In this document: one piece after another, positions 1 to 11,700 of the stretch
How the letters are laid out: each line of letters begins with the position of its first letter
Numbering within the stretch: position 1 is the first letter of the stretch
DNA from: Acanthococcus lagerstroemiae
Lineage: Eukaryota; Arthropoda; Insecta; Hemiptera; Eriococcidae
DNA: 64,000 nucleotides
Direction of reading: 5' to 3'
Assembly: GCA_031841125.1 (NCBI GenBank)
Contig: CM063113.1
Span: forward strand, 19,117,312-19,181,311
Program-made: the position numbers and the translations under genes
Notes under the pieces: model-generated
Seen by the model: only the letters and a program-made list of their open reading frames with translations
Database searches by the model: none
Told to the model about the DNA's origin: nothing

Positions 1-1
1 C

Positions 2-3000
2 GATTTACAGTCAGCCAAGCAGATGTTAGCTCTAGAACTGAGGAATAAAGAAGCGATGGAAAGAGAGAATAAAAGGCTATTGGCGCGACTTGCTAATCTT
101 GAGGCTGAATTGGAAAAAGAAAAGGCACAGAGGATAGCTGAACCTCAGAAAGGTCGCCCAGTTCGCACGGATGAAGATGAAAAGGTAATCCTAGAATTCG
201 ATTTACCTTTACCGACTGAGTTACCAAGGAATGATTTTAGAATTATGGTAACTGCAATCGTAAATTATTCAATGCTGATGAACAAGTGTAACGTTAAACT
301 ATATATTAATTATCAAAACAATTTAGGACTTACCAAGGTACAATCCGTGACAGTATTATAGTCTGGATAAGTTCGAAGTAATTATCAGGCGAAATATTAT
401 CCAGGACTGAGGAGTAAACTTCAGGAGTCCACTTGCAAACACAAAAGATACAGACTTTTTAACATTGAAGAACGATCGCAAGCGATTTAATCACAATAAT
501 CAGAAGGATGATTCCAAATAATTCCTGTTTGATCAGTTTTTTCTCCAGCGGGAGCTGGTTTTGCGTTTCACTAAAATGGCGGTTTTGTATTTCCAACATT
601 TTTTTGGGATGAACGTGAAATTTTAGCTAGCATGAATAGACCTGGTTGTATCATGACTTTCAAAAAAGACATTCAATGCTGATAATTTAAAGTCCTTTTC
701 CTTGTGATTATAATTGAAGGAGACATCAATATTTGGATATGTCTAAAAAAAGAGACTCAAAAATCACATATTTTTAGGCCCTCTTTAAAGAAGTCCAAAT
801 GAACAAGAGTGAAGTTGTGAAGCACAGAAGCACAGAAATCCAGAATTCAGGATGGTTTCTCATAAAATCATAATATTTTTTGATTTTTCAAAAATTAAAA
901 TTTGAAACAAATCTTGAGTACTTCTGTAAGTGTTGAAGAATTTTCTGTTTCTGTACGTAAAAGAACTCGAGAACTAAGATCCTATCATATTTTCCCTTCA
1001 GTTTCATTATATTATCAACTAGCTGGGGACGGTGAGCGTATATTTCTTAGGGTATCATAAAGCCTGAAGGAAGAAAGAATCGATTTTAGAATTAGAATTA
1101 TTAGGTTAGGAATGAATTTTTTTTTTTTTTGTCAGAATGTACGCCCAGTTTCCAAGCCTTAAACCCTGATTCCCTAATTTCCCCACTTAAATGATAAATA
1201 ATAAAGCGATTTTATAAATGTGGGTAATATTTTGATCGATGGAGCAAGTTTAATAAAAACGGTCAATAAAAAAAATCGAAGTACAGTACAATGCTGTTCT
1301 ACCGCAATCGATAACCATAATAATCAGACATAAACACGCTATCAAACCACGAACGTGAAAAGGGGGTGTGAGTTCCAAATTCACTTTTCTTGTTTTCCAT
1401 GTTCACTATTAGAAGGAAAAAAAAAAAAAATCATAAGATTTTAAGAACTTGACTTACCCCATACCTGATAATAATTAAGGGGAAGTAATAACATAATTTA
1501 CTCGTTATTACACTAACATAACTCATATGTCGATGGCTCCTTTTCACTCAAACTAGAACCATGTGAGAAGGGCTCAGATTTTTGTGAAACTTTATCATCC
1601 ACATTCGGTCCCGGCTTGCAGGGATTGAAATACTGAAAATAAGCAACTGCAGGCCGCATAAATACCGTTTGAAAGTTATTCATATGGTATCAAATTGTAG
1701 AGAGCAAATAAAGGCACCGGAGACTGATGTCACGGTTTAATTTCTCTTACATCTCCGTTACTGAACAGATTTGAACATAGGCGAAAATTTGCCATCTTTG
1801 CGAGGGGACAAGGGGGGAAGGGTTATTTTTCAGGAAAAAAGATTTGATAATAACCTTCCTCGAGGTTTTCTTTTCCGGACTTGATTTTTCTTCTAGCAAG
1901 ATAATCTTATTGGGGATGAGCCAATTATGATTTGTGACTACAAAACATTAAGATATAATATATGAGGAATTATTAATAACGTAAAAACAGCAACAGGGAA
2001 ATGAAAAATACCATAATTTTTAAGGAGGAGAAGATTTTACCAATGGAACTGAAAATTTTTAGAGGGAGCGATACAAATTGACGTATCAAATACGGCTCCA
2101 ACAAAATAATCTGTCTTTAAGTCAGACGAGAGGGGGGGGGGTGATAAAGGATTCCTTCGGGCCTAGACTTTTTTTAAGGGCCTAATTTCTCATCGTCTGA
2201 TCTTTTTTACATAGTTTGATCATTCTTTAGGTCTTCCAGCGCAAAACCGTGGTGTCCGAGAAAGGCTCGAGAAAAATCACGCTTTTTTTATATTTTCCCT
2301 GAGCCCGAATTCTCTCTCGGCAGCTCTATCTGTCTTTCGTCAATTTTGGCTTGTCAACAACTCGAAATTGTATTAATCTAGCATAAATGCAAGCTCCACC
2401 TGATGGTTGAACCATCGGCCAGACTACCTAATCTACTGAACACAAGTAATTAATATTACGCATCATCTTACTGATTACAGTTGATCCTAAGATTAAAAGA
2501 AGAAGCAAATGAGGCTAACCGTACGGCAAAAGATATGGAAACTAAATATCACACCACCGCGGAGCAGCTTGATAACATGAGAAGAAAATTAGAAAGTGCT
2601 TGGTTGCGAAATCAAGAATTAGAACAACAACTAAAATCAGTGTCACAAGGAACACCAGTCAACCAGTTGATGAGGCAGCCTTCCAAAAAATTCATATCCA
2701 TTGCAAATGGAGGTTCGGTTGATTTAATTTCCGATGATGAAGAAGAAGAAAGTGAAACGGAAACTGAAGAAGGTACGAAAAACAAGCTGAATTTAGGTTG
2801 TTGAATATTAATTCTTGAACACGTCTTATCATTTTGGGCATGATCTAGGCAGCAGCACCGGGTTATGGGGTGACTGGGGAAGACCTTGAAATAACAGTCA
2901 CGTAGCTCCTTTTTCCAGAGATTCCAGACCCTGTCTAAATAAATGTGCGATTCTACAGCAGAACTGCCATGTTTTTAATTGGGAAGTTAACCAAAAGTAC

Positions 3001-4105
3001 CGATGTTGATAGCCCTGCTTCTACAACGAGGGGATAATTTAACTCGTTCCTATAGAAAACGTGTAAAAGAAGTGGGATCTTTGAACGCCCTTGGCGTGTT
3101 ATAAAAATCGTTTTTGAAAGAAAGTTGGTTGAAATAACTTCAACAACAGCATTGAGCTATCAGGATAAAAAAGAATTACCCCATGGACATTTTTTAAAGT
3201 GAAATTCGATGATGATGGTGGGGCGTATGGCGATGCACGCATGCCAAATTGGCCCCGGGACACCGCACCCCCTATCCCGGTAATACCCCGATTGGGCCTG
3301 CGTGGCAGGTTACGAGAGTAGGGAAGCTGAAATAATACTCCAGACATTTCCAAAATGTGTTGAGCGTTACTTAGTTTGTGTTAGTGTGTTACCCTAGTGC
3401 TACCTAGGTAATGTTAACTTCCCAATAGTGGTCAAGTTCTGACATTCATGAATTATACCTTTACAGAAAGTGACAACGAAGGTGCAGCAACTCAAGAAAG
3501 GCAAATCGCCAGGGAGTTGAAACTGTTGACCACGAAGCTGAAAACATTCAGAGAAAAACAAGCGGGCTCCATGAAAGAACGTCGAATTCTGCGAGAGCAA
3601 CTCAAAAAGTACCAAAACGAGCTGAAAGAAGAAAAGCGGAAATACAAATTACTGCAGAAGGAAGTCGACAAAATGGCGAAATTGATGAAAGAGCAAGAGG
3701 ACGATGACTTTGAAGAAGAAGAAGTAGAAGAAGAAGAGGTGAGTATTTTTAATGCAAATGGAGGATGAAGAGGTTACAACAAAAACGTACCTACATACTG
3801 GAATGACGGTTTATACGCCAATTTATGTGACATTTCAGGAAACCGAATCCGAGTCCGAGAGCGAGGAGAGCGAAGAGGAGGAGCACAGCGACGAAGAAAT
3901 CCCACCGAACGCGACTACCGAAGAAAAACGAAAATTCTTATTAGAGCGCACCAAACGTCACGAAAATAGATTATCCTCTCTGAAGAAAGGCAATAACCTA
4001 ATGAAGGCGAACATCGAACGTTTACAAGATGACGTTAATAAACAACGAGAAATGTCGTTGACCTTACAGGAAGACTTAAATAATATTTTAGCCGATTTAG
4101 GGTGA
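2..4105 (+). CDS. acidic coiled-coil protein, 3' part of gene (5' end outside window)
   Basis: Four exons join in phase: 2-184, 2481-2772, 3467-3738 and 3839-4105, with the TGA stop at 4103-4105. The acceptors read ttacag or tttcag and the donors read GGTACG and GTGAGT, and the phases (0, 1, 0) agree at every joint. The visible 280 or so residues are almost wholly heptad-like and charged. They begin with a coiled coil (ELRNKEAMERENKRLLARL) and pass through an acidic stretch (ISDDEEEESETETEE). A second coiled coil follows, then a Glu/Ser-rich block, then a last helix ending NNILADLG. I do not recognise the family; it looks like the tail of a cytoskeletal or motor-type protein, which is inference from composition. 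The first visible exon may already be running at base 1, or may start at 11 after 'ttacag'. Confidence 0.75.
3215..3310. repeat. short dispersed repeat shared with 48990-49205
   Basis: GCGTATGGCG, GACACCGCACCCCCTA and TGGGCCTGCGT occur in the same order as around the foldback at 49010, but without its palindromic core. It lies in an intron of the coiled-coil gene. Confidence 0.6.
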
Positions 4106-4209
4106 ACCGTTTTTTAAATACATTTTGTTACCAAAGTAAATTAATTTTTATATTTACTCTTGTGAATAATTAAAAACTGCTACTTCAAAAGTTGTATAAT
4201 TTCGAGGAA

Positions 4210-4215
4210 AATAAA
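4210..4215 (+). terminator. poly(A) signal of the coiled-coil gene
   Basis: AATAAA lies about 105 bases after the stop codon in an AT-rich stretch, a usual place for a cleavage and polyadenylation signal. Confidence 0.5.
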
Positions 4216-5616
4216 CAATCAAAAATTAATGATACACTGATTCGAAGCAACACTGACTAGACTACAATTAACGCGAAGGTAATACACTAGATAACGGTAG
4301 GTACAGTTTACAGCATGTCTTAGTGCGATGCGAGAAAAGATACCTGAAGTTGGAAAATCAAATTTTGCAAAATGAGAAAATTTCTCAAAAGACATTGTAC
4401 ATCATTTAATCATTCTCCGAAAAATACCATTCGACCAGTCTTGGTCGCGAAATACTCAGAATTTCGAGTTCTACCAGGAGTACACAGAGTCTCAATTTTC
4501 ATTTCCCGAACTTCAGGCACCTTTTCCCGCAACGCATCACAGGAATTAAACTCGAGGCGTTTTACATTTTTACACTCGGAATAAGCTCAGCGTACACTTC
4601 CCTAATTTTATTTGAAGCCAACTTTGATACGTGGCCGTATAAAATAAAAAAAATTCCAGGAAACTGTAAAATAAATTTAGAAAACCGTCTAAAAAGTAAG
4701 TACTCTACGCATTCCCGTTAATCGACACAGAAATGTTTCATTTGCGCTTCGTTTACAGAGATCAATGCGTTAATGACTAACTGAATTTACATCTACTTGG
4801 TAAATGCTTTAATTTAAAAGCCAAACGATATTAGTAAAGCTTTTTTTTTCGGTTAACCAATTATATAGCGTAAACACATGCGCAAAAATACAACAAATAC
4901 TTCATTAAAACACCAAAAACGGTAAAACACGATTATGGTAATTATTTGTAAATAGTAAATATAAAATACCTATAACAGGAAAACAAAATCAACAAAATAA
5001 TAATGAATATAGTAATAGTAACGGTATAGCCTTCAATTTACCTAGATTAAGAAACACGTTACTCAAGTAACACTGATTTCATACAATGCACCTTTGTACC
5101 GAGTTGCCGACACAAAACTCCTTTCAAACTGTCAGACTTTTCTACATCACAATCACTCTATAAAGTCAATTCAAGTTAATATGACGACTATATCGATAAT
5201 CTATCGAATGTTAGTAGACGTATCCGATAGGCGGACATCGCCGCTTTTGATTCAGTTCACTCAAAACCTCCTACGTGAATTAACGGTAACAATACAATAA
5301 TACTAATCGTTATGAAGTTGTTTTTAGCAGATTTGAAGCCTTCCAAGTCCGAGATTCAACCATCGGAATTGTTAAAACGCGGGTGCGATTCTAATACGAA
5401 CACAAAAACGGAAGTAACTCAGCGGGTAATTTGAGCATCGTCCAGAAAATAGCGTAGTTCGGTTATTGTCTCACCTTCTTCAATTCATGCCATTTTGTAC
5501 ACACCATACATCGGTACACGAAAATTACATACCATTTCCTCAGAGCAGAACCGCGGACGTAATTCAAATATGGCCGAAAAACGTGTTATAAGCTGAAATA
5601 GCGGGGCGAACGCGAC
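4216..5616. other. convergent gap between coiled-coil gene and OSBP
   Basis: AT-rich DNA between two tail-to-tail genes. Part should be the 3' untranslated region of OSBP, which runs leftward from 5616. The short open frames here show no recognisable protein. A TATCGATA palindrome sits near 5189 with another TATCGA just after it. Confidence 0.4.
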
Positions 5617-5759
5617 TTAAAAGATGTCCGGGCACTGCTTCCAGTCTTGGTTTTCTTTACACTGCCAGTACCGATTATTGTATTTGTAGTTCACACTGCC
5701 AGTGCATTTGTCGGTTTCGCGTTGAAACCAAATCGGTTCGTAGGCTTGGCGGTTGTCAC
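5617..5759 (-). CDS. Osbp: OSBP terminal exon
   Basis: On the minus strand, after acceptor 'atttcag', this exon reads [18 protein letters not shown], later [10 protein letters not shown], and ends PDIF then TAA. This matches the OSBP C-terminus. It starts in phase 2 and completes the Gly codon begun at 10225. It is separated from the previous exon by about 4.5 kb of repeat-filled intron, so an automatic predictor could miss it. Confidence 0.93.
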
Positions 5760-8700
5760 CTGAAATAAAAATGCCAAACAGTAGTGATCCCGATCTTTCA
5801 AAAAAGATCGATTTGATCGAAATTTTCGATCATACGACTTCCGATATTCGATTCGATCCGATCTTATGTAAAAAGATCGATTTTTGATAAGATCGATCTT
5901 GATCAATCAGAGAATTTTTTTACTGGTGTAAGTTTATCTGCATCTGCAAATCTGCAAAATCCAAATGAATTTTGGTTATTTCTCGCTGTCAATGAGTAAA
6001 AAATCTAGAAAATTTATTGAAGTTGAAAATTTTGTTAAATTTGTCACAAAAGCACATCTCCCAACATTAATAACTGATAACTGAACCTGCGGGTTCTCTG
6101 TTGTTACTTTGTGAAAGATCGAAATTTCGATCATGACCAAAATGATCGATCATCGATCTTGATCGAGAATTTTAAATGATCGATAAGATCGATCTTGAGA
6201 TCGGGATCACTACCAAACAGTTTACAACGACTGATATACACGTATGTTTCAACTGGGCCCAGATATGAGAGCTCGAGAAGAGTCACTGAAAATAAACACG
6301 GGTCATTCAGCAGAAATGAGTATCCGTACGCTAAGTATCACGCGGCACTCTGGTGGACTTGGTCTCGGGATGTTTATAGAGAATGGTAGAAGAAGTCCGG
6401 CCCTGACTACGAGGCTGTTTACATTCAACAACTACAGATCTGTAATCAAAATATGAGTACAGATCTGACAAGTATTTACGAAGCCACCCACAATTTTCCC
6501 AGAGGTTGAAATTTCAGTTTTTGAAATACGGATCCTGTTGCTGTTTCCGGAAGATCTGTCACAGGCAAGTGGATAGCTAATATTCTTAATCGAAGCGGTG
6601 CACGAGAAATGGGTCCGTATACACCAAAACACTCGTACTGCATATAATGTGATCTGGAATCATGAAATGTGCCTCTCGTGCGAAAACCGTTTTCGAGATA
6701 AACGAGTGTAAAGATGGGATGGTGGTTGTGGTGCGCACAGATGTACATAGCGTGCACATCTGTGGTGGCGCGTTTATGCGTTGCTATGACGGCTGCGTTT
6801 CGAATTCTTGTTCTCTGTCCTTTTTGTAGGCCCGTTTCACACGACAACATGTAAACGAATGTTTTCAAACTTTGACGAAATTTTTAAATGCAATTTGGGG
6901 AAAACTAGTAACGATAGGAAGCTGCGACTTGTTTCATCCGAAACAGTGTGATGTTTTCCATAAGAATTGTCAAGAGAGTGAAAAGTGATTTTTTGATACC
7001 AGAGACACATTTCATGATTCCAGGTAATATGCCTTTTTCTAGAGGTTGCTACCATTATTATACTGTTGAACAGTGCATAAGATTAGAAGTAAGTATTCAG
7101 TTTCTCAGTATTTCATATTTCCTCCCATTTCTCATCCAATCTGTTTTCTTGTATTGCTTCCTTGTGCTACTATCAAGTCTATTACAGGGGACAGGAGATC
7201 GGTGGCGGATTTATAATTTTGTTCCGGGAGAAACTCAATTTCGTAATTCGTAAAAAAAAAAGAAAAAAAAAAGCCATAATCATTAAATGCTTACAAAATC
7301 ACGGCTATCAACCAGCTGGTGAGGATATTTGGTGGTAAGTACTAGTATATTATTATTTTTTATTTCTAAGTCTTAGTGCAGGGGGGGGGGGAATAAATAT
7401 GTGTGTGACCTCAGCATGCGGAGGTCGGGGATACTTGACGTCATTGTGTACATTATTTTTTCAACTATTATAGTAGAAAAAAAATAATAATAAACATTTT
7501 TTCCCCAACGGGTCACCATGGAATACGTGCACACAACTTATTGCTGGTATTTAGCAGTCTGTCATGTGTTCTATAGTGCCCCATTTACTACTAACACGTA
7601 CGCTTTCCTACTCGCCATTCCAAATCTAATGGTACAAAATCTCTACTTCGAGGTAGGAGACATTTTTTCCAGGGACACGAACTGTTCGAGGCTATGGCAT
7701 GCTGCACTAGCTATACATTATTGCCTGGAAGCCCAACCCGTTAGCCTGCTGACTCTATCAAATGACCAAATATTCCGGATTTCTTTCAAGTACGGAAAGA
7801 TCATTATTTTTCTATCCAATGTTCAACGGACCTCAGTATTGATCATTTACCAGTTGAGATCACCCTCTGTCACAAGGCTGTCTTTGAGGAAGGGTGCTCA
7901 CACTATTAAGTCAAACAACAGACTGGAATCTGTATCGACTCTTGGTAGATGAAGGGATATCTCTTCACAGACCAAGCTGAAAACGCCTATAGAACTATAT
8001 ATATAGGTACTACTATCAACAACTTCTCGCAGCTGCTGTGTTCCACGGTGCAGCAGTGTACCAACTATTTGGAGCGCAATCCAGTACAACTGGCTTACCT
8101 AACCTTCATTTGTAATCTAATTAGGAAATGCAGAATGGCTAAAACCAAATCGCAATGCGATAGAATTGCTGCAAACAAAACCTTATTCAATCGAATCAGC
8201 AAGGCCACCACCAGAGAAATACATCAGTAGAAAGAAGATTCATTTGCTCTCTTCCTAGAAGAGCTGGTACCAACCAAAGAAGCGAACTACTCATTATGGA
8301 CAGCTGCTAAGAGGCTGCGTCGTACAGTAACTCACATACCTCCTCTGAAGACCGCAGACGGAACCAGGCTTTGCATGCCATTATGAAAATATGTTTCAAA
8401 ACAACGACATTCAATCATTACCGGTCTAATCATCTCTGCATATCCTGATCTAGGGAAGATCAAACACACCCCGCCCTTGGAAGTAGCCAAGCTGATTGAT
8501 GGCTTACCATCTTGAAAAGTCTTCTGGTGCTGACAGAATAGCTCCTATAATTATAAAACGGCTACCGCGAAAAGGTATTCTCCTTATGTCCTATTTTATG
8601 AATACAGCAATTCGGCTACGATACGTACCATCCTGTTGGGAGATTATCAAAATGATTGTCATTCTGAAGCCTGACAAACCATTAGATGATACAAGCTTCT

Positions 8701-11700
8701 ACAGACCTATTTCTTTGTTTACTATCCCCTCAAAAATTGTTGAGAAATTCATTCGCTGTCGGATTCACAGGATAATTCAATAGAGAGAAGTAATTCCCCC
8801 ATGCCAATTTGATTTTCGCAAGAAACATTCAACAGTCGACCAAATAAACAGAGTAGTAAACGCAATCATTACAGCATTTGAATCCAAGGAATATGCTCCT
8901 GCTGTATTCCTGGATGTCAGCAGCGCATTCGATAAAGTCTGGCACCAGGGATTTATACGTAAGTTGCGTGAAGTAGTACTTCCACCCTACCTTTGCAAAT
9001 TACCGCATTCATACCTAACCCTTATTTCCACGTTGATATTGGCTCGGAAAAATTGCAGTTAACAAGCATAGCTGCAGAAGTGCCATGAGGTGGCTTGCCC
9101 TGTAACTCCTTTATACCGTGGATATACCTCAAGATAGTAATGTGGTAACAGCTTTATTTGCCGACGACGCTGGGATAGTCGCTCACAATTCTGACGTAAT
9201 GCTATTTCAAAATGCTTTAATTCCATTTGTAACTGGATTAATACACGGAAAATCAAGCTGAATGAGAGAACAAATCCACCAAAATGGATTTTGCCTTACG
9301 CCACCATGGATATATTCCTTGATATTTTGATGGAAAGCACATACCAAGTAAAGACTCATCGAAATACACTTTGAGAAAAGACTGAACTGGCAGGAGCATA
9401 CTCGAAAAAAACGTGACTCCCTGAATCTACTGTTTCGAACCCTCTATCGGTTAACAGGTCGAAATTCAGTGCTGAGTCTCGATAAGAAGAGATCCATATA
9501 CACCTCCATTTTCAAGCCTATTTGGACTTATGGTTGCGAGCTCCAGAGTACTACAGCTGACTTCAATCGATTTAGTTATCAAACGCTTCGAAAACAAATT
9601 TATGCGCACCATCACAAATGTACAGCGGTACCTTACAAATGACTAACTTCGTCGTGACCTGGACCTGGATCCAACAGTAGTGATCAACAAAAAATCCAAC
9701 AAATACGTTTGGAGAGTCCATGCCCATCTAACACACAAGTAGTTGTCCTATCAGACAGTTCCAGAAACCACTCGAAGGCTTAAACGCAAGCACTCCTTGC
9801 ACCTTATAAATTGACCCTGACGCTGAGTATGTACGATATCAGTTTTATTACCAACCCCTTAAGGTCTGACTTGGGTTTGGCCACAAAGTAATACAAAGAT
9901 TTATAGGATCCATAACTGTGTTACTCTTCTGAGTAGTTTAAATTCTTTATATTGCACACAGTTACGTTCGCTCGTCATTTGTAAATGTGAAGTTATCCAT
10001 TTATACGATAAGGTTAATGTCATAACAGACAATTCCTTATAAAAATTAAAACGAAACGATACTTAACGGGTCTTCCTGAAACTGGTGGATGTTCGCTTTA
10101 CAACCAGTATACCTGTCTTCTTCATTTAGGAAACATCCGGAATGACGAATTTTCAATGAACTTCACCTCAAAAAATTCACTCAGAATTAGGACTCCCGAC
10201 TGAACTTCACTTTAAGAAACTCACCATTTTCCGAAATATCTTCGGAAAGCATATTTCGTTCTTTTCTCTTCAAGCGTTGCTTCTCTTCCAGTCGCAGTTT
10301 CTCGATATTCGCTTCGTCCCACATGCCCAATTCCATCAACCGTTGATCCGGCCTCAATCTGGAATCGGTGGGCGCGATGCCTTCTTCCATTTCATTTAGC
10401 TGGCACGCCAGTTCGGTAAAACTGTAATACTTTTCGCTGTCAGGCCTATGGAAGAAAATTCATCCAAATGTACTCGCAGAAGAAGGATGATAATTAATAA
10501 AAAATTGTTTTTTAAAAACCCTAAAATTTAACAGAAAAACGGTTCGAGTTCAATTCTGACCATGGTTTTCATCCAGTGTACCAGGAGTTTTCTCAAGCTT
10601 GAATGGGGAGTGGCGACTCTCAGATTCAATAACTGAATACTGAAACTGCAATTGGATTAGGACACCGGCATGGGATTCCGACCTGCATCCACTGAGACTG
10701 ACTCCTGAAAGGGGAACTTGAATATGTGCTAGTTCGATCCTTCTGGGCAGTCTATTACACACGTCAAAATGTAGAACTAATGCAGAGTGCTACCACGCTT
10801 CAGTGTCAGATAGAGCTTCTCGTTCTCTCGCAAACTCCCAATCCGAAAGTACACATCGCAATTGTGACAACAAATAACGATCTGCCACGTGCCATCCGAA
10901 CCCACAGTATCAAGGCCGACCAACAGCCGGAAAATTCGAGTAATATTTGCTCGACAGCGAAATCGAATAATCCGACGAAACGCATATACATAAGGCACAC
11001 ACGAACTCGATAAAAAGGAAATTTAATTTCTTATCGTCGAATTACCTTGAATCGTACGAATAAAAAATAATGTAAGCACTTAGCGACCAACTTACGGAGG
11101 TAACACACGTTGCCATACCGGCGTCGAAGTGCCCGTCTGCCACGAACCGGTTTCTTTATCAATTTTGGTAAGCGGAGCTATTTCGACTTTATTGTCCCAT
11201 GTTCCATTTATCATCCATTTTACTTCGCCTTCGCTGTTGACAACGATTCCCTTCACCTACGAACAGTATGTCTGTTTTTAGGGAGCTGAACTAACGCGAA
11301 AGCAATAGCACGCCCTCAAGGAACACGCCTATTATATTGCCGTCATAAGGACTCGATAAAAAAAAAACTGTTTGTAGAAAAAATTATGTCAAATTACAAA
11401 TAACTCTACTTCGTAGGCAGGAAATTACGCAATCACCTTTCGTTGTTGATCTCGAGCGAAGTAGCTGTAAGGCACGTACGTGAGATGGCATTTTGATCCA
11501 TTCGTATGATTCACTATCTCCATTTCTCCTTCTTGATCTACCCATAACTTACCCACTATTATATTATGCACTGTAGTAGTAACTTTACACCATGTGTAAT
11601 GATCGTCTGTAAGCAAAACAGAGTGAATTAGATCGACATCTTTTGGATTTCTTGCATATTCCAGCACTTGCACGGCACTGGTGGACGACTTACCTGAATC

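Noticed and set aside
6826..6845. GGCCCGTTTCACAC shared inversely with 62720-62740 as possible element ends
   Set aside because: Only about 14 bases match and no partner end or duplication was found at either place.
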